Assembly: GCA_949283255.1 (NCBI GenBank)
Contig: CASDRS010000017.1
Coordinates: 1 to 59,645, forward strand
Direction of reading: 5' to 3'
Origin: an uncultured bacterium
Lineage (GTDB): Bacteria > Cyanobacteriota > Vampirovibrionia > Gastranaerophilales > Gastranaerophilaceae
DNA length: 59,645 nucleotides
Shown: in pieces, positions 25,751 to 34,573 of the stretch
Numbering within the stretch: position 1 is the first letter of the stretch
Layout: every line of letters starts with the position of its first letter
Made by a program: the position numbers and the translations under genes
The notes under the pieces: model-generated
Database searches by the model: none
What the model saw: the letters and a program-made list of their open reading frames with translations, nothing else
What the model was told of the DNA's origin: nothing

Positions 25751-27433
25751 TTAGTATTCAGCAACAGGAACGACAAAATAAAAGGTTGTACCTTTGTCCA
25801 ATTCGCTTTCGCACCAAATGGCACCCTTATGAGCTTCAATTAATTGGCGAGCAATAGGCAAACCAAGTCCTGAGCCTCCAACTTTTCTTGATAGAGAATT
25901 TTCTATCTGGGCAAATTTATCAAATACGTGGAGAAGGTTTTCTTTTGCAATTCCGATACCTTCATCGGTTACACTAACCTGAATATAATTACCCTCAAGC
26001 TTGCTCAACACAGGAGAAAAACATTCACTGTACTTGAGATCTTTTGCATTAACCAATTCTGATTTGACAGTAATCGACTTTCCTTCCGGCGTAAACTTTA
26101 CGGCATTAGAAACTAAATTAGTCAATACCTGCTCCAACCTTTGGGAATCAGCGCAGATTTCAGGTAAATTTTCGCCTTCCTCAGTAATCAATGTAAGCCC
26201 CTTGTCTTTTACTAAAACAGAAAGAGTTGATTTAACATACTCAATAACCGAATTGATATCCATATTTTTGAAGTGATAATCCATCTTTCCTGCTTCAATC
26301 TTTGATAAATCAAGTAAATCGTTTATAATACCTGACAATCGTTGAGAATTTCTCTTTGCCATCGATAAAAATTTATCATAAGCAGGAGTAACCTCTCCAC
26401 ATTTGCCACTTATCATTATATCCAGAGAATTCTTAATTGAAGTAAGCGGAGTTCTCAATTCGTGAGAAACAATCGATATAAACTCTGATTTCAGTCTCTC
26501 TAACCTCTCTAACTTAAGGTTTGTTTCTTTCAATTCCTGATATAAAGTTGCACTCTTTAACGGCAACGAAACTTGCTGAGCTATAGTTTGAAAACAAGTT
26601 GCATTCTCAGTCGTAAACGGAGTTTCTTTAAAAATTTCCACACAACCAAAGAAATTTTCACCCAAAGCTATTTTAGAAAACATATTATCAAACTGGAACA
26701 GCGAAAAATTAAATCTGCTGGCAGGATATTTTACAAACTTTTTAACTTTTAGCGTTTTTACATCTACTTCATAAGGCAATTTTTCGTCCTCAAAAAGAGA
26801 CTTGTAATGAAGCACCATACGCAATTTTAAAGCATCTATCAGTTCATCAGACAATTCATACAATGAATTTAACAACAACACAGGCTCTTCATCCGTACAA
26901 AAAGACAACGTTGAAGTAAGCGAAAAGCTCAAAGCTTTGTCCATTCCTTCAAGCATATAATTAATCAATTTTTCTTTATCCAAAGTACCTGCAAACTGGG
27001 AACTCGTTGAGTACAAAGCATTTAATCTGTAATTACTGTCTGCCAAATCTTTATTGGTGTCAGAAAGTTTTTCAAGAGAAGCTTGCATTCGCAAATTCAT
27101 AGAAATAACACCGCAAACCATTTCATCACTCATATCATCAGTAACAAATCCGTTTGCAATCTTCATAAGTTCCCTGTCTTTAAAATCCATAGGAACGATA
27201 AAAACAATAGCAGACTTCTCCATAATCGATTTTAGCTTATTAAACATAGTCTTAAAATCAATTTTTAAAGAAAGTGTATCGGCAATTATCAAGTTGCAAC
27301 CTGACGCTGCAAGATAATCACCAATCATACTACTGTCAGACATAGAAACAAAATCATATCTGAACTTTTTTACTAAAACTTCGTATCTGTTAATTACCTC
27401 AGATCTCTGAGATATTAATAAAACCCTAATCAT
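25751..27433 (-). CDS. Sensor histidine kinase with pseudo-receiver and GAF-like domain
   Basis: 560 residues, apparently soluble: no membrane segments. Residues 1-115 resemble a receiver domain with Asp at 52 (LIIADTLS) but without the acidic pair after strand one (LLISQRS), so it is probably a pseudo-receiver. Residues about 130-300 look like a GAF-type sensor. The dimerisation/phosphoacceptor helix has SIVSHELRTPLTS (His near 323). The ATPase domain has N box NLVSNAVKFTP, G1 DEGIGIA, F box and G2 GGSGLGLPIA. No response regulator is adjacent. The promoter suggests a leaderless mRNA. Confidence 0.9.
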   Translation of the reverse strand: MIRVLLISQRSEVINRYEVLVKKFRYDFVSMSDSSMIGDYLAASGCNLIIADTLSLKIDFKTMFNKLKSIMEKSAIVFIVPMDFKDRELMKIANGFVTDDMSDEMVCGVISMNLRMQASLEKLSDTNKDLADSNYRLNALYSTSSQFAGTLDKEKLINYMLEGMDKALSFSLTSTLSFCTDEEPVLLLNSLYELSDELIDALKLRMVLHYKSLFEDEKLPYEVDVKTLKVKKFVKYPASRFNFSLFQFDNMFSKIALGENFFGCVEIFKETPFTTENATCFQTIAQQVSLPLKSATLYQELKETNLKLERLERLKSEFISIVSHELRTPLTSIKNSLDIMISGKCGEVTPAYDKFLSMAKRNSQRLSGIINDLLDLSKIEAGKMDYHFKNMDINSVIEYVKSTLSVLVKDKGLTLITEEGENLPEICADSQRLEQVLTNLVSNAVKFTPEGKSITVKSELVNAKDLKYSECFSPVLSKLEGNYIQVSVTDEGIGIAKENLLHVFDKFAQIENSLSRKVGGSGLGLPIARQLIEAHKGAIWCESELDKGTTFYFVVPVAEY

Positions 27434-27439
27434 ATTTTT

Positions 27440-27467
27440 ATCGTAACAAAGATTTTGTAATAATCAA
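27440..27467 (-). promoter_or_regulatory. Kinase promoter giving a leaderless mRNA
   Basis: TTGATT, 16 bases, TACGAT, then six bases to the ATG at 27433. No Shine-Dalgarno. Confidence 0.5.
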
Positions 27468-27483
27468 AAAATTTACAAAATTT

Positions 27484-27789
27484 TTATTTTTCAGATTCCA
27501 TTTTTTCAATATATTCAATTATATCAAGCGCGAGTTCGTGTCTTAATTCAAAAGGTGCGTGCTTAATATATTCCATTGCGTGCGAAACTTTAATATTTTT
27601 ATCATACCAACGTCTCAATATATAATTATATTGATCTTCCAACGTCATTTTAAAATCAAAATCTTTTAACTTATCCAGAACATATTCTGCGCAAATAGTT
27701 TGCAATTCTTCATCAGCCTTTTCCCAAAGTGCAATAGCTCTACTCAACACAGGGTCGACATCATACCAACGTTTTTGTTTCTTTTCCAT
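27484..27789 (-). CDS. Small conserved-looking helical protein, unknown
   Basis: 101 residues, charged and predicted mostly helical (KKQKRWYDVDPVLSRAIALW start; DIIEYIEKMESEK end). It is rich in Trp/Tyr for its size and has no cysteines beyond one, no signal peptide and no membrane segment. GGAG lies seven bases before the ATG. It is transcribed toward the kinase gene's start region from the far side, so it may be co-transcribed with the kinase downstream. No family recognised. Confidence 0.7.
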   Translation of the reverse strand: MEKKQKRWYDVDPVLSRAIALWEKADEELQTICAEYVLDKLKDFDFKMTLEDQYNYILRRWYDKNIKVSHAMEYIKHAPFELRHELALDIIEYIEKMESEK

Positions 27790-27847
27790 AAATATGCTCC
27801 ATAAGTTCGCCTACAAAACAAGATAAGTTTAGCAAAAATTTAAAAAT

Positions 27848-27876
27848 TTGGCAAACTTTTCTTAAGCGAGTATAAT
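27848..27876 (+). promoter_or_regulatory. Consensus promoter giving a leaderless mRNA
   Basis: TTGGCA, 17 bases, TATAAT. The -10 ends nine bases before the ATG at 27886, leaving a leader of at most two to four bases and no Shine-Dalgarno. Confidence 0.8.
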
Positions 27877-27885
27877 AGAATTATT

Positions 27886-29043
27886 ATGAAAAGACTACTA
27901 GCATTACTAATACTTGTCATGTTTTTAGGAACAAATATGTCAGTACTTGCAGACCCAGTGTTTGAAGGTCACGCTGAAAAAAGCGATAAAGTAAGACAAG
28001 AGTTGGAGAGCGAATTATTCACAGGAAAAGTTGAACAAATGGAACGCTCCGATGTTATACACATGACAGTATCTCAAGTACTTGATTCTAATATAAATAT
28101 AGAAGGCGATGAGTTTTTTGCAGAAGTCGTAAACGACGTAGAAGGTGAAAGTGGTGTAATAATCCCAAAAGGAACATTTGCTCACGGGAAAATCTCCAAA
28201 ACTACAGAAGCAAAAAGATTAGGTCGCTCAGCAAGTCTTTCTTTGGATTTTGATTACCTGATAACTCCTGATGGAAGAGAAATCCCAATAGAAGGAAAAA
28301 TGTCAACAAAACTACATCCTGTTGCAGAAACTTCTAAAATTATCGCACAGGATTTAGGATACACCCTTGCAGGCGGAGCAGTTGGGGGGTTCATGGCTCT
28401 TAATTGGCTTGGACTCGAAGCTGCTATTGCATCGCAAGGATATACCCTTGCAGGAGGAGCCGCTCTTGGAGGCGTTCTCGGACTTGGCGCAGCCTTGATA
28501 AGAAAAGGTAACAGTGTACTAATCGCACCGGGAGACGAAATAAAAGTTAAAATTAACACTTCAGTTCCGCTCCCTGTATACAAGGATAGTGCGCTTATGC
28601 AGCACGAAATGAAATATCCGGGTTTAGACATTACAATAACAAATATTAAACATGAAGAAGATCCGTTTGGAGAAGTAAACACCATAACTTTAACCGTTAT
28701 GATATCTAATATGTCAGATAAAACATTCTCAGGCTTGGATACAGCGTTGGTAAACGATTATAACTCTGTATTCAGACCATCAATTTTTGGTGATACAAAA
28801 TTGATGTTCAAACAAATCAAACCTGGAGACAAAGTTATTGGTGATATCTCATTTGCAGTAGATAATATTAACAGGAGATTTTGGTTAACAATATACGACA
28901 GACGAAACAAAAAACCTTTAACAAAAATTTCAGTAGATAACGCTTATAAAAAAGTTTCAGCAAAAACTAAAAAACGCAACGATAAAATAAGAACAAGAAA
29001 AGTTAATTTTAAAAAAGAAGAAAATTTGCTGGATATAGAGTAA
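27886..29043 (+). CDS. Exported VirB10-like domain protein with C-terminal Ig-like domain
   Basis: 385 residues. Signal peptide 1-22 (MKRLLALLILVMFLGTNMSV). Residues about 45-235 show the four-member family plan: a GDEFFAEVV strand, VIIPKGTFAHGKI, LITPDGREIPIEGK, a Gly/Ala hairpin containing YTLAGGA twice (a short internal repeat), then APGDEIKVKINTSVPLPV. Residues about 245-360 look like an extra beta sandwich (DITITNIKHEE...NTITLTVMISNMS) as in telokin-like extracellular domains. The tail is very basic. The gene has a consensus promoter but no ribosome binding site. Function unknown; the likely location is the periplasm or outer membrane. Confidence 0.85.
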   Translation: MKRLLALLILVMFLGTNMSVLADPVFEGHAEKSDKVRQELESELFTGKVEQMERSDVIHMTVSQVLDSNINIEGDEFFAEVVNDVEGESGVIIPKGTFAHGKISKTTEAKRLGRSASLSLDFDYLITPDGREIPIEGKMSTKLHPVAETSKIIAQDLGYTLAGGAVGGFMALNWLGLEAAIASQGYTLAGGAALGGVLGLGAALIRKGNSVLIAPGDEIKVKINTSVPLPVYKDSALMQHEMKYPGLDITITNIKHEEDPFGEVNTITLTVMISNMSDKTFSGLDTALVNDYNSVFRPSIFGDTKLMFKQIKPGDKVIGDISFAVDNINRRFWLTIYDRRNKKPLTKISVDNAYKKVSAKTKKRNDKIRTRKVNFKKEENLLDIE

Positions 29044-29047
29044 AACT

Positions 29048-29070
29048 ATTGTAAATACTTACTTTACAAT
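29048..29070. promoter_or_regulatory. Inverted repeat before the BlaI-type repressor gene
   Basis: ATTGTAAA-N7-TTTACAAT, with perfect 8-base arms. Its right arm also pairs with the following TTGTA ahead of six T (29065-29084), a weak terminator-like alternative. A further GTTACAATG half-site lies near 29092. It is a candidate BlaI-family operator, an attenuator, or both. Confidence 0.45.
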
Positions 29071-29136
29071 GGGTTGTATTTTTTAAATTTTATGTTACAA
29101 TGTTAGTAGTACGTTAGAAAAAGAAAGTAGGGGAAA

Positions 29137-29475
29137 ATGGCTTGTGGTAAGTTAGAAATAGACATTTTGAATTCAATTTGGCAATTAGCATCGACAAACG
29201 GTGGTAAGGACATATCTATACAAGATGTTGTTGACGACTTATCGGCAAACGGTGTAGAGCGAGCTTATACAACCATTAAAACGGTTATGGACAGACTTAC
29301 AACAAAGAGTATTCTTGTCCGTTACAAAGTTGGTAAAAAATTCTTCTATAGCGCAGCTATGGACAAAGAAGAAATGGCTCGTGAAAACGTTGTCGAATTG
29401 GCTGAGCAGTTTTTCGAATCTGATTATGCAAAACTAATCAGATTTGTAGAAAATGAATTTGATTTAGTAAAATAA
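29137..29475 (+). CDS. BlaI/MecI/CopY-family transcriptional repressor
   Basis: 112-residue winged-helix repressor. The helix-turn-helix and wing are clear: SIQDVVDDLSANGVERAYTT followed by IKTVMDRLTTKSILVRYK, as in BlaI and CopY. The C-terminal dimerisation part is short. In classic systems such repressors pair with a BlaR/MecR sensor protease or a copper pump; none is nearby, so the signal and targets are unknown. AGGGGA lies upstream of the ATG. The next gene starts one base after the stop. Confidence 0.85.
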   Translation: MACGKLEIDILNSIWQLASTNGGKDISIQDVVDDLSANGVERAYTTIKTVMDRLTTKSILVRYKVGKKFFYSAAMDKEEMARENVVELAEQFFESDYAKLIRFVENEFDLVK

Positions 29476-29476
29476 A

Positions 29477-29848
29477 ATGGATGATCCCAAAGAGTGTAGA
29501 ATTATAGTTTCGGAATTAATCCGAAAAGTTTTGGTTGGAGAATTATCGGTTCGAGATGCTGTTGTAATGTTTCCTGCAGGAACAAATGACAAAAGTATTG
29601 AGGCTGCATTTCATGCGCTTATTCATTATGAAGCGGATGAAGATTTAAGACGCAGAGATATCCTATACAAAGAAGAACAGGACGATTATTTAACTCTCAT
29701 TTTCCAAACTCTTGAACAGGGTAAGGAGTTACCCAAAAATATCATAAAAAATTACGAAAAATATTATAAGGTTGCAGATATTCCTATGCCGAATGATTTT
29801 CGTTCTAATGTAATCAGATTTTGGAGATTTTTAACATTTAGAGAATAA
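29477..29848 (+). CDS. Unknown protein co-transcribed with the BlaI-type repressor
   Basis: 123 residues, acidic, helical-looking, no signal peptide or membrane segment. The segment IEAAFHALIHYEADEDLRRRD resembles a short helical repeat, and FRSNVIRFWRFLTF closes the protein. It begins one base after the repressor stop, so the two genes are almost certainly one operon and may be translationally coupled. A partner or effector of the repressor is plausible but only inferred from position. Confidence 0.72.
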   Translation: MDDPKECRIIVSELIRKVLVGELSVRDAVVMFPAGTNDKSIEAAFHALIHYEADEDLRRRDILYKEEQDDYLTLIFQTLEQGKELPKNIIKNYEKYYKVADIPMPNDFRSNVIRFWRFLTFRE

Positions 29849-29928
29849 TGATTAGGTTTTAAAAAAAGCTATACAAAAGAAAGCAATTATACCTTTCAAC
29901 TTTACAATCAAGACAAATCGTCATTGTA

Positions 29929-29937
29929 TGGTATAAT
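29929..29937 (+). promoter_or_regulatory. Extended -10 promoter giving a leaderless metF mRNA
   Basis: TGGTATAAT, an extended -10 (TGnTATAAT), with six bases to the ATG at 29944. The -35 is poor, as is usual with an extended -10. Confidence 0.65.
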
Positions 29938-29943
29938 TCTGAT

Positions 29944-30789
29944 ATGAAACTAAGAGAAATTTACCAAAATACAGATATCCGAGAAAGAATATCATTTGAA
30001 GTATTCCCGCCAAAAGAGCAAGAAAAATATCAAGGCTTGGTAACTAGCCTAACAAAAGCAAAAACATTGAATCCTGCATTTGTATCGCTAACTTGGGGAG
30101 CATCCGGCAGCACAAACAACTCATTAGAATTTGTAAAAACAATAAAACAAAACGGGCTTAACATTATGCCGCACTTCACATGCGTATGCAGCACCAAAGA
30201 ATATGTTTCATACCACCTCAAAATACTAACAGAATACGGAATTGAAAACATATTGGCTCTGCGCGGAGACATTCCTGAGGATAAATCTTTATTACATAAT
30301 GACTTTAAATATGCAAATGAGCTTGTAGAATTTATAAAAAATAAAAGCAATCTTTCCGTAGGAGTCGCTGGATATCCTGAAGGGCACATAGAATCTGAAA
30401 ATTTGCAAGCTGATATAAAAAATCTAAAAAAGAAAATTGATGCAGGTGCAGACGCAATCTTTACACAATTATTCTTTGATAATACCAAATTTTATGAATA
30501 TATAGATAAAGTTAGAAAAATAGGGATAAACACCCCGATTATAGCTGGAATAATGCCTATAATCAGCCAAAAGCAAATCGACAAAATGACATCACTTGCA
30601 AGAATAACAATACCAAAAGAAGTTGAAGAAAAATTAAACACCTTATCAGCAGAAGATCTTAAAATATTTGGAATAGAATATGCAAGCAAACAATGTGAAG
30701 AGTTAATCAAGTCAAATGTTGACGGACTGCACTTTTTCACATTAAATAAAATAGATTTAACAGAGAAAATTATAAATAATATTATATAA
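29944..30789 (+). CDS. metF: Methylenetetrahydrofolate reductase
   Basis: Reduces 5,10-methylene-THF to 5-methyl-THF with FAD, supplying methyl groups for methionine. 281 residues; the barrel signatures are visible: ISFEVFPPKEQE with the catalytic Glu, FVSLTWGASGS, MPHFTCVCST, NILALRGDIP, VGVAGYPEGH and ADAIFTQLFFD. It forms an operon with deoC, 16 bases downstream. No Shine-Dalgarno is present; the -10 box sits right at the start codon. Confidence 0.94.
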   Translation: MKLREIYQNTDIRERISFEVFPPKEQEKYQGLVTSLTKAKTLNPAFVSLTWGASGSTNNSLEFVKTIKQNGLNIMPHFTCVCSTKEYVSYHLKILTEYGIENILALRGDIPEDKSLLHNDFKYANELVEFIKNKSNLSVGVAGYPEGHIESENLQADIKNLKKKIDAGADAIFTQLFFDNTKFYEYIDKVRKIGINTPIIAGIMPIISQKQIDKMTSLARITIPKEVEEKLNTLSAEDLKIFGIEYASKQCEELIKSNVDGLHFFTLNKIDLTEKIINNII

Positions 30790-30805
30790 AAGGAGCTAAG
30801 ATAAA

Positions 30806-31462
30806 ATGAAAAACTTAAACGAGTACATCGAACACACTCTCCTCAAACAAGATGCAACGACAGCAGATTTGGAAAGAATTTTTGAAGAGGCAAAGAAATA
30901 TAATTTTAGAGGGGTATGCATAAATCCGGCATACGTAAAACTTGCAAAAGAAGCGCTAAAAGACAGTTCTGTAAAAGTAGTTACAGTAATAGGCTTCCCA
31001 CTTGGAGCAAACAAAACTGAAGTAAAAGCTTTTGAAGCTTCATGTGCTATAGCAGACGGGGCAGATGAAATTGATATGGTAATTAACGTTACCTGGATAA
31101 AAGATAAAAACTATGACTTTGTAAGAGAAGACATCAAGGCTGTAAAAATAGCTTGTGGCGACATTCCGCTAAAGGTAATTTTAGAAACAGACTTACTAAC
31201 AAAAGATGAAATTAAAAAAGCCTGTGAACTAGCGGTTGAAGCAGGAGCAGATTTTGTCAAAACTTCTACAGGATTCGTTAAAAACGGAGTCGGCGCAAAA
31301 GCTGAAGACGTAAAACTTATGTTTGATACAGTCAACCCACATGGACTAAAGGTTAAAGCCTCAGGCGGAATTCGAGACAAGGAAAGCGCAATAAAGATGA
31401 TAGAAGCAGGTGCCTACAGTCTAGGAACAAGCTCAGGTGTAAAAATTATAGAAGCAGAATAA
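30806..31462 (+). CDS. deoC: Deoxyribose-phosphate aldolase
   Basis: Splits 2-deoxyribose-5-phosphate into glyceraldehyde-3-phosphate and acetaldehyde in deoxynucleoside breakdown. 218 residues with the Schiff-base lysine motif DFVKTSTGF near 150 and KASGGIRD near 185, plus VTVIGFPLGAN and ADEIDMVINV. AAGGAG lies upstream of the ATG. It is the second gene of the metF operon, followed by a strong terminator. It may feed nucleoside salvage together with cdd and tdk elsewhere in the window. Confidence 0.96.
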   Translation: MKNLNEYIEHTLLKQDATTADLERIFEEAKKYNFRGVCINPAYVKLAKEALKDSSVKVVTVIGFPLGANKTEVKAFEASCAIADGADEIDMVINVTWIKDKNYDFVREDIKAVKIACGDIPLKVILETDLLTKDEIKKACELAVEAGADFVKTSTGFVKNGVGAKAEDVKLMFDTVNPHGLKVKASGGIRDKESAIKMIEAGAYSLGTSSGVKIIEAE

Positions 31463-31475
31463 ATATTTAATACAA

Positions 31476-31513
31476 AAAGAAGAAGTCGGAGAATATTCTC
31501 TGACTTCTTCTTT
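31476..31513. terminator. Bidirectional terminator between deoC and the tripeptidase gene
   Basis: AAAGAAGAAGTC-g-GAGAAT and ATTCTC-t-GACTTCTTCTTT, a long near-perfect stem with A/T flanks on both sides. Confidence 0.85.
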
Positions 31514-31533
31514 ATATTTTACTTAAATATTAA

Positions 31534-32700
31534 TTACTTATTAAAATCTTCAAAGAATTTTCTTAAAATTTCTTGACCTTTAATAATAGATTGATAATCA
31601 ACATTTTCTTCACAAGAGTGCATATTATGAACATCAGCTAATCCAACAAGGAAAGGAATAAACTTTTCACCGTTTGCATTAGTTCTGTTTGCATAAATAT
31701 GAGTTTCAGCGCCAGCGTGGAAAGGTCCGATTTCAGCCTCTACACCACAATCTTTAGCTGCTGCTTCAAACATTTGAGGAACATAATTATCCCAAGTTTT
31801 TTCAAACGGAGGCAAATGTTCTTCAAAAGTAATTTTAGCTTCAGCACGATCTTTATACTCTTTATTGAAATCATCAACCTGAAAAATCATAAGATTTTTC
31901 AATTCTTCCTCATGTTCACGACTTGAACTCCTTATAGAATAAGAAGCCTTTGCATCAGTATTAATAACATTAGTAACATTAACGTTACCGGCTGAGATAC
32001 CGCCAAGGTTACAAGAAGTAACAACGGCTCCATTTTCATCTGCATAAAATACACCTTGAGGAAGTTCTGAAATTAAATCAGCAATTAATTTTGCTGCATT
32101 TTCTCTCGTAGGATCACCGATATCAACGCCTGAATGCCCGCCTTTGAAAGAGTGAACATCAATATTAACAAGCGTATAACTTGCACCTGAAGTCATAAAT
32201 TGCCCCAAACTGTCACTGTCTAAAACAAGAACATACTTAGATTTCAACATACCAAAATCCAAATTATGAATACCTGACATACCGGATTCTTCATCACGAG
32301 TAAATACTACTTCCAATCCGCCGTGCTTAATATCAGACTTTGCAAGATAAAGAGCGAAATAAAGTGCATTTGCAACTCCGGCCTTATCATCAGCGCCAAG
32401 AGTCCTCTCGACTGCATGCAACAACCCGTCTTCATCAGCATAAACCTTTACTGGAGAATCATCTCCTATAACATCCATATGAGAAGATAACAAAATCGGC
32501 TGCTTAGACTCATCTGTAGCCGGAATGCTTATATAAACATTACCATATCCGTCAAGCTTACAATTAATATTATTTTCATCACATAAATTTTTAACATAAT
32601 TAGCAACATCAGCTTCCTTCAATGAAGGTGAAGGAATTTCAGCGAGCTTACAAAACAAATCAATTAAATCATTTTCTCTTCTTAAAACATTTATATCCAT
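31534..32700 (-). CDS. M20-family metallopeptidase, PepT-like tripeptidase
   Basis: A dizinc aminopeptidase of 388 residues that probably removes N-terminal residues from tripeptides. Metal-ligand motifs are visible: SSHMDV, TLGADDK (bridging Asp), TRDEESG (catalytic Glu), LDSDS and the late HNMHSCEE. The lid/dimer domain has SFKGGHSGVDIG. The start is set at 32700 (MDINVLRREND), where GGAGAG lies eight bases upstream; a longer frame would add 38 odd residues. It is a single-gene unit ending at the shared terminator. Confidence 0.9.
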   Translation of the reverse strand: MDINVLRRENDLIDLFCKLAEIPSPSLKEADVANYVKNLCDENNINCKLDGYGNVYISIPATDESKQPILLSSHMDVIGDDSPVKVYADEDGLLHAVERTLGADDKAGVANALYFALYLAKSDIKHGGLEVVFTRDEESGMSGIHNLDFGMLKSKYVLVLDSDSLGQFMTSGASYTLVNIDVHSFKGGHSGVDIGDPTRENAAKLIADLISELPQGVFYADENGAVVTSCNLGGISAGNVNVTNVINTDAKASYSIRSSSREHEEELKNLMIFQVDDFNKEYKDRAEAKITFEEHLPPFEKTWDNYVPQMFEAAAKDCGVEAEIGPFHAGAETHIYANRTNANGEKFIPFLVGLADVHNMHSCEENVDYQSIIKGQEILRKFFEDFNK

Positions 32701-32912
32701 AATTATTCTCTCCGTACAAGCGTATAATAATTTTATTTTACCATATATTATTGAAAATAACAAATAAATATTTTCTCCACTGTTTGTATCAAAATTGAAA
32801 AATTTACTATACAAAAAGCTTTAGTTATGTTATGCTGTAGACAGATGTAGTAGTAAAATATTTTTGGAAATATATGCAATGATAATTATTTAAATTTTAC
32901 GTTTAAATAAGA

Positions 32913-32937
32913 GCTCGATAGGTTAGATGTATCGAGC
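32913..32937 (+). promoter_or_regulatory. Leader hairpin upstream of rny
   Basis: GCTCGATA-N9-TATCGAGC, a perfect 8-base stem in the roughly 145-base leader of rny. There is no T-run. It might protect the mRNA or serve as a cleavage site in feedback control by RNase Y (inference). Confidence 0.45.
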
Positions 32938-32983
32938 GTTGTGTGTATTATAAAAAAATAGAAAAGGATAAGGTAAATACTCG

Positions 32984-34504
32984 ATGGGAATTCCATTAAT
33001 TCTTGCGATTATTGCGGTAATGGTCTTAGTCGCAGTGTTGTTCGTACAGCACAACAAGATAAAATCTATTCTCCAGAGCGTTGAAAAGGATCGTATAGCT
33101 TTAGAAGAGAAAGAAAAGATCTTATTTAAAGAAGCAAAAATTAAAGCAATAGAAGAGCTTCAAGATGACAGAGAAAAACTGAACGAAGAAGAAAGAGAGA
33201 GAAGACAAGAGCTTTCAAGGCAAGAAGCAAAACTTGCAAAACGTGAAGATATGCTTGAAGATAAAATTCAAGAATACACAGATAAAGATCTTCAAGTTCA
33301 GAGGAAAATTGATGAATTATTAGAAAAAGAAGACTACCTTGCAGAAATAGTACAAAGACAGACATCAGAATTAGAACGAATAGCAGGGATGACAGTAGAA
33401 GAAGCAAAAACAACACTTCTTGAACAATTAAAACACGACTTGGCACAAGAGCAAATGACCTTGGTTAGAGAAAACGAAGCCAAAATAAGAGAAACCGCCC
33501 TTGAAAAGTCAAAAGAAATATTATCAACAACAATGCAGCGCTGTATGATAGAACAGGTTGTAGAAACAACGGTATCAGTAGTAGCTCTTCCAAACGACGA
33601 AATGAAAGGTAGAATTATCGGAAGAGAAGGAAGAAATATCAGAGCATTAGAAACTCTAACCGGAGTTGATTTGATTATCGATGATACACCGGAAGCTGTT
33701 GTATTATCTAGTTTTGACCCGGTACGCAGAGAAGTGGCAAAACTTGCATTAGAAAAATTAATAGTAGATGGCAGAATTCACCCTGTAAGAATTGAAGAGA
33801 TGGTAGAAAAAGCCAACGAAGAAATAGAAAAGAAAATTTGGACAGAAGGTGAAAACGCTGCATTAGATATGGGCGTTATGGGCTTAAATAAAGAATTAAT
33901 CAAAACTCTTGGACGTTTATATTACAGAACAAGTTACGGACAAAATGTTTTGAAACATTCGCTCGAAGTAGGACATATCGCAGGAATGTTAGCAGCAGAA
34001 CTCGGAGCAAATGTTGCAGTAGCAAAAAGAGCCGGACTTCTACACGATATAGGTAAAGCTGTAGACCAAACTCAAGAAGGTACTCATATTCAACTCGGGG
34101 TTGAATTAGCAGCCCGCTATGGAGAAAAACCTGAAGTAATCCACGCAATAGAAGCTCACCACGATGATGTAGTTGCAACAACAATTGAAGCGGTACTAGT
34201 AAAAGTTGCGGATGCAATCTCAGCAGGTCGCCCTGGGGCAAGAAGAGATACTCTTGAAATCTATATTAAGAGATTACAAAAAATCGAAGAAATCGTTAAC
34301 AGTTACGATGGAATCAAGCAATCTTTTGCAGTTCAAGCAGGTAGAGAAGTTAGAATTATAGTACAAGCAGAGATGTTTGACGATCTTGCATCACAAAGAT
34401 TAGCAAGAGAAGTTGCAAAACGAATAGAAGATGAACTTGATTATCCGGGTCAAATTAGGGTAACAGTTGTCAGAGAATTCAGAACAACTGAAATAGCAAA
34501 ATAA
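32984..34504 (+). CDS. rny: Ribonuclease Y
   Basis: A membrane-anchored endoribonuclease that starts bulk mRNA decay. 506 residues: N-terminal membrane helix (2-22), a long charged coiled coil (about 30-170), a KH domain with [15 protein letters not shown], and an HD domain with [13 protein letters not shown] and [10 protein letters not shown], the catalytic His-Asp. The end EFRTTEIAK is typical. An AAGGATAAGG region precedes the start. It is followed by ymdB, the same pair order as in Bacillus. Confidence 0.97.
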   Translation: MGIPLILAIIAVMVLVAVLFVQHNKIKSILQSVEKDRIALEEKEKILFKEAKIKAIEELQDDREKLNEEERERRQELSRQEAKLAKREDMLEDKIQEYTDKDLQVQRKIDELLEKEDYLAEIVQRQTSELERIAGMTVEEAKTTLLEQLKHDLAQEQMTLVRENEAKIRETALEKSKEILSTTMQRCMIEQVVETTVSVVALPNDEMKGRIIGREGRNIRALETLTGVDLIIDDTPEAVVLSSFDPVRREVAKLALEKLIVDGRIHPVRIEEMVEKANEEIEKKIWTEGENAALDMGVMGLNKELIKTLGRLYYRTSYGQNVLKHSLEVGHIAGMLAAELGANVAVAKRAGLLHDIGKAVDQTQEGTHIQLGVELAARYGEKPEVIHAIEAHHDDVVATTIEAVLVKVADAISAGRPGARRDTLEIYIKRLQKIEEIVNSYDGIKQSFAVQAGREVRIIVQAEMFDDLASQRLAREVAKRIEDELDYPGQIRVTVVREFRTTEIAK

Positions 34505-34522
34505 AAAATAAAAATAATTAAT

Positions 34523-34556
34523 GATAGCGTCTCTGTTTCAAACAGAGACAGCTATC
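34523..34556 (+). promoter_or_regulatory. Stem-loop between rny and ymdB
   Basis: GATAGC-g-TCTCTGTTT and AAACAGAGA-ca-GCTATC form a long near-perfect stem. It is followed by A-rich sequence, not T, so it is not an intrinsic terminator; an mRNA processing or stability element is likelier. Confidence 0.55.
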
Positions 34557-34573
34557 AAATAAAAAAGGGTCGT

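Noticed and set aside
29048..29084. Strong intrinsic terminator after the 27886 gene
   Set aside because: The only hairpin with a T-run is five A/T-rich pairs; too weak to call. It was recorded as a possible operator/attenuator instead.
34523..34556. Terminator between rny and ymdB
   Set aside because: The stem is strong but followed by A-rich sequence without a T-run.
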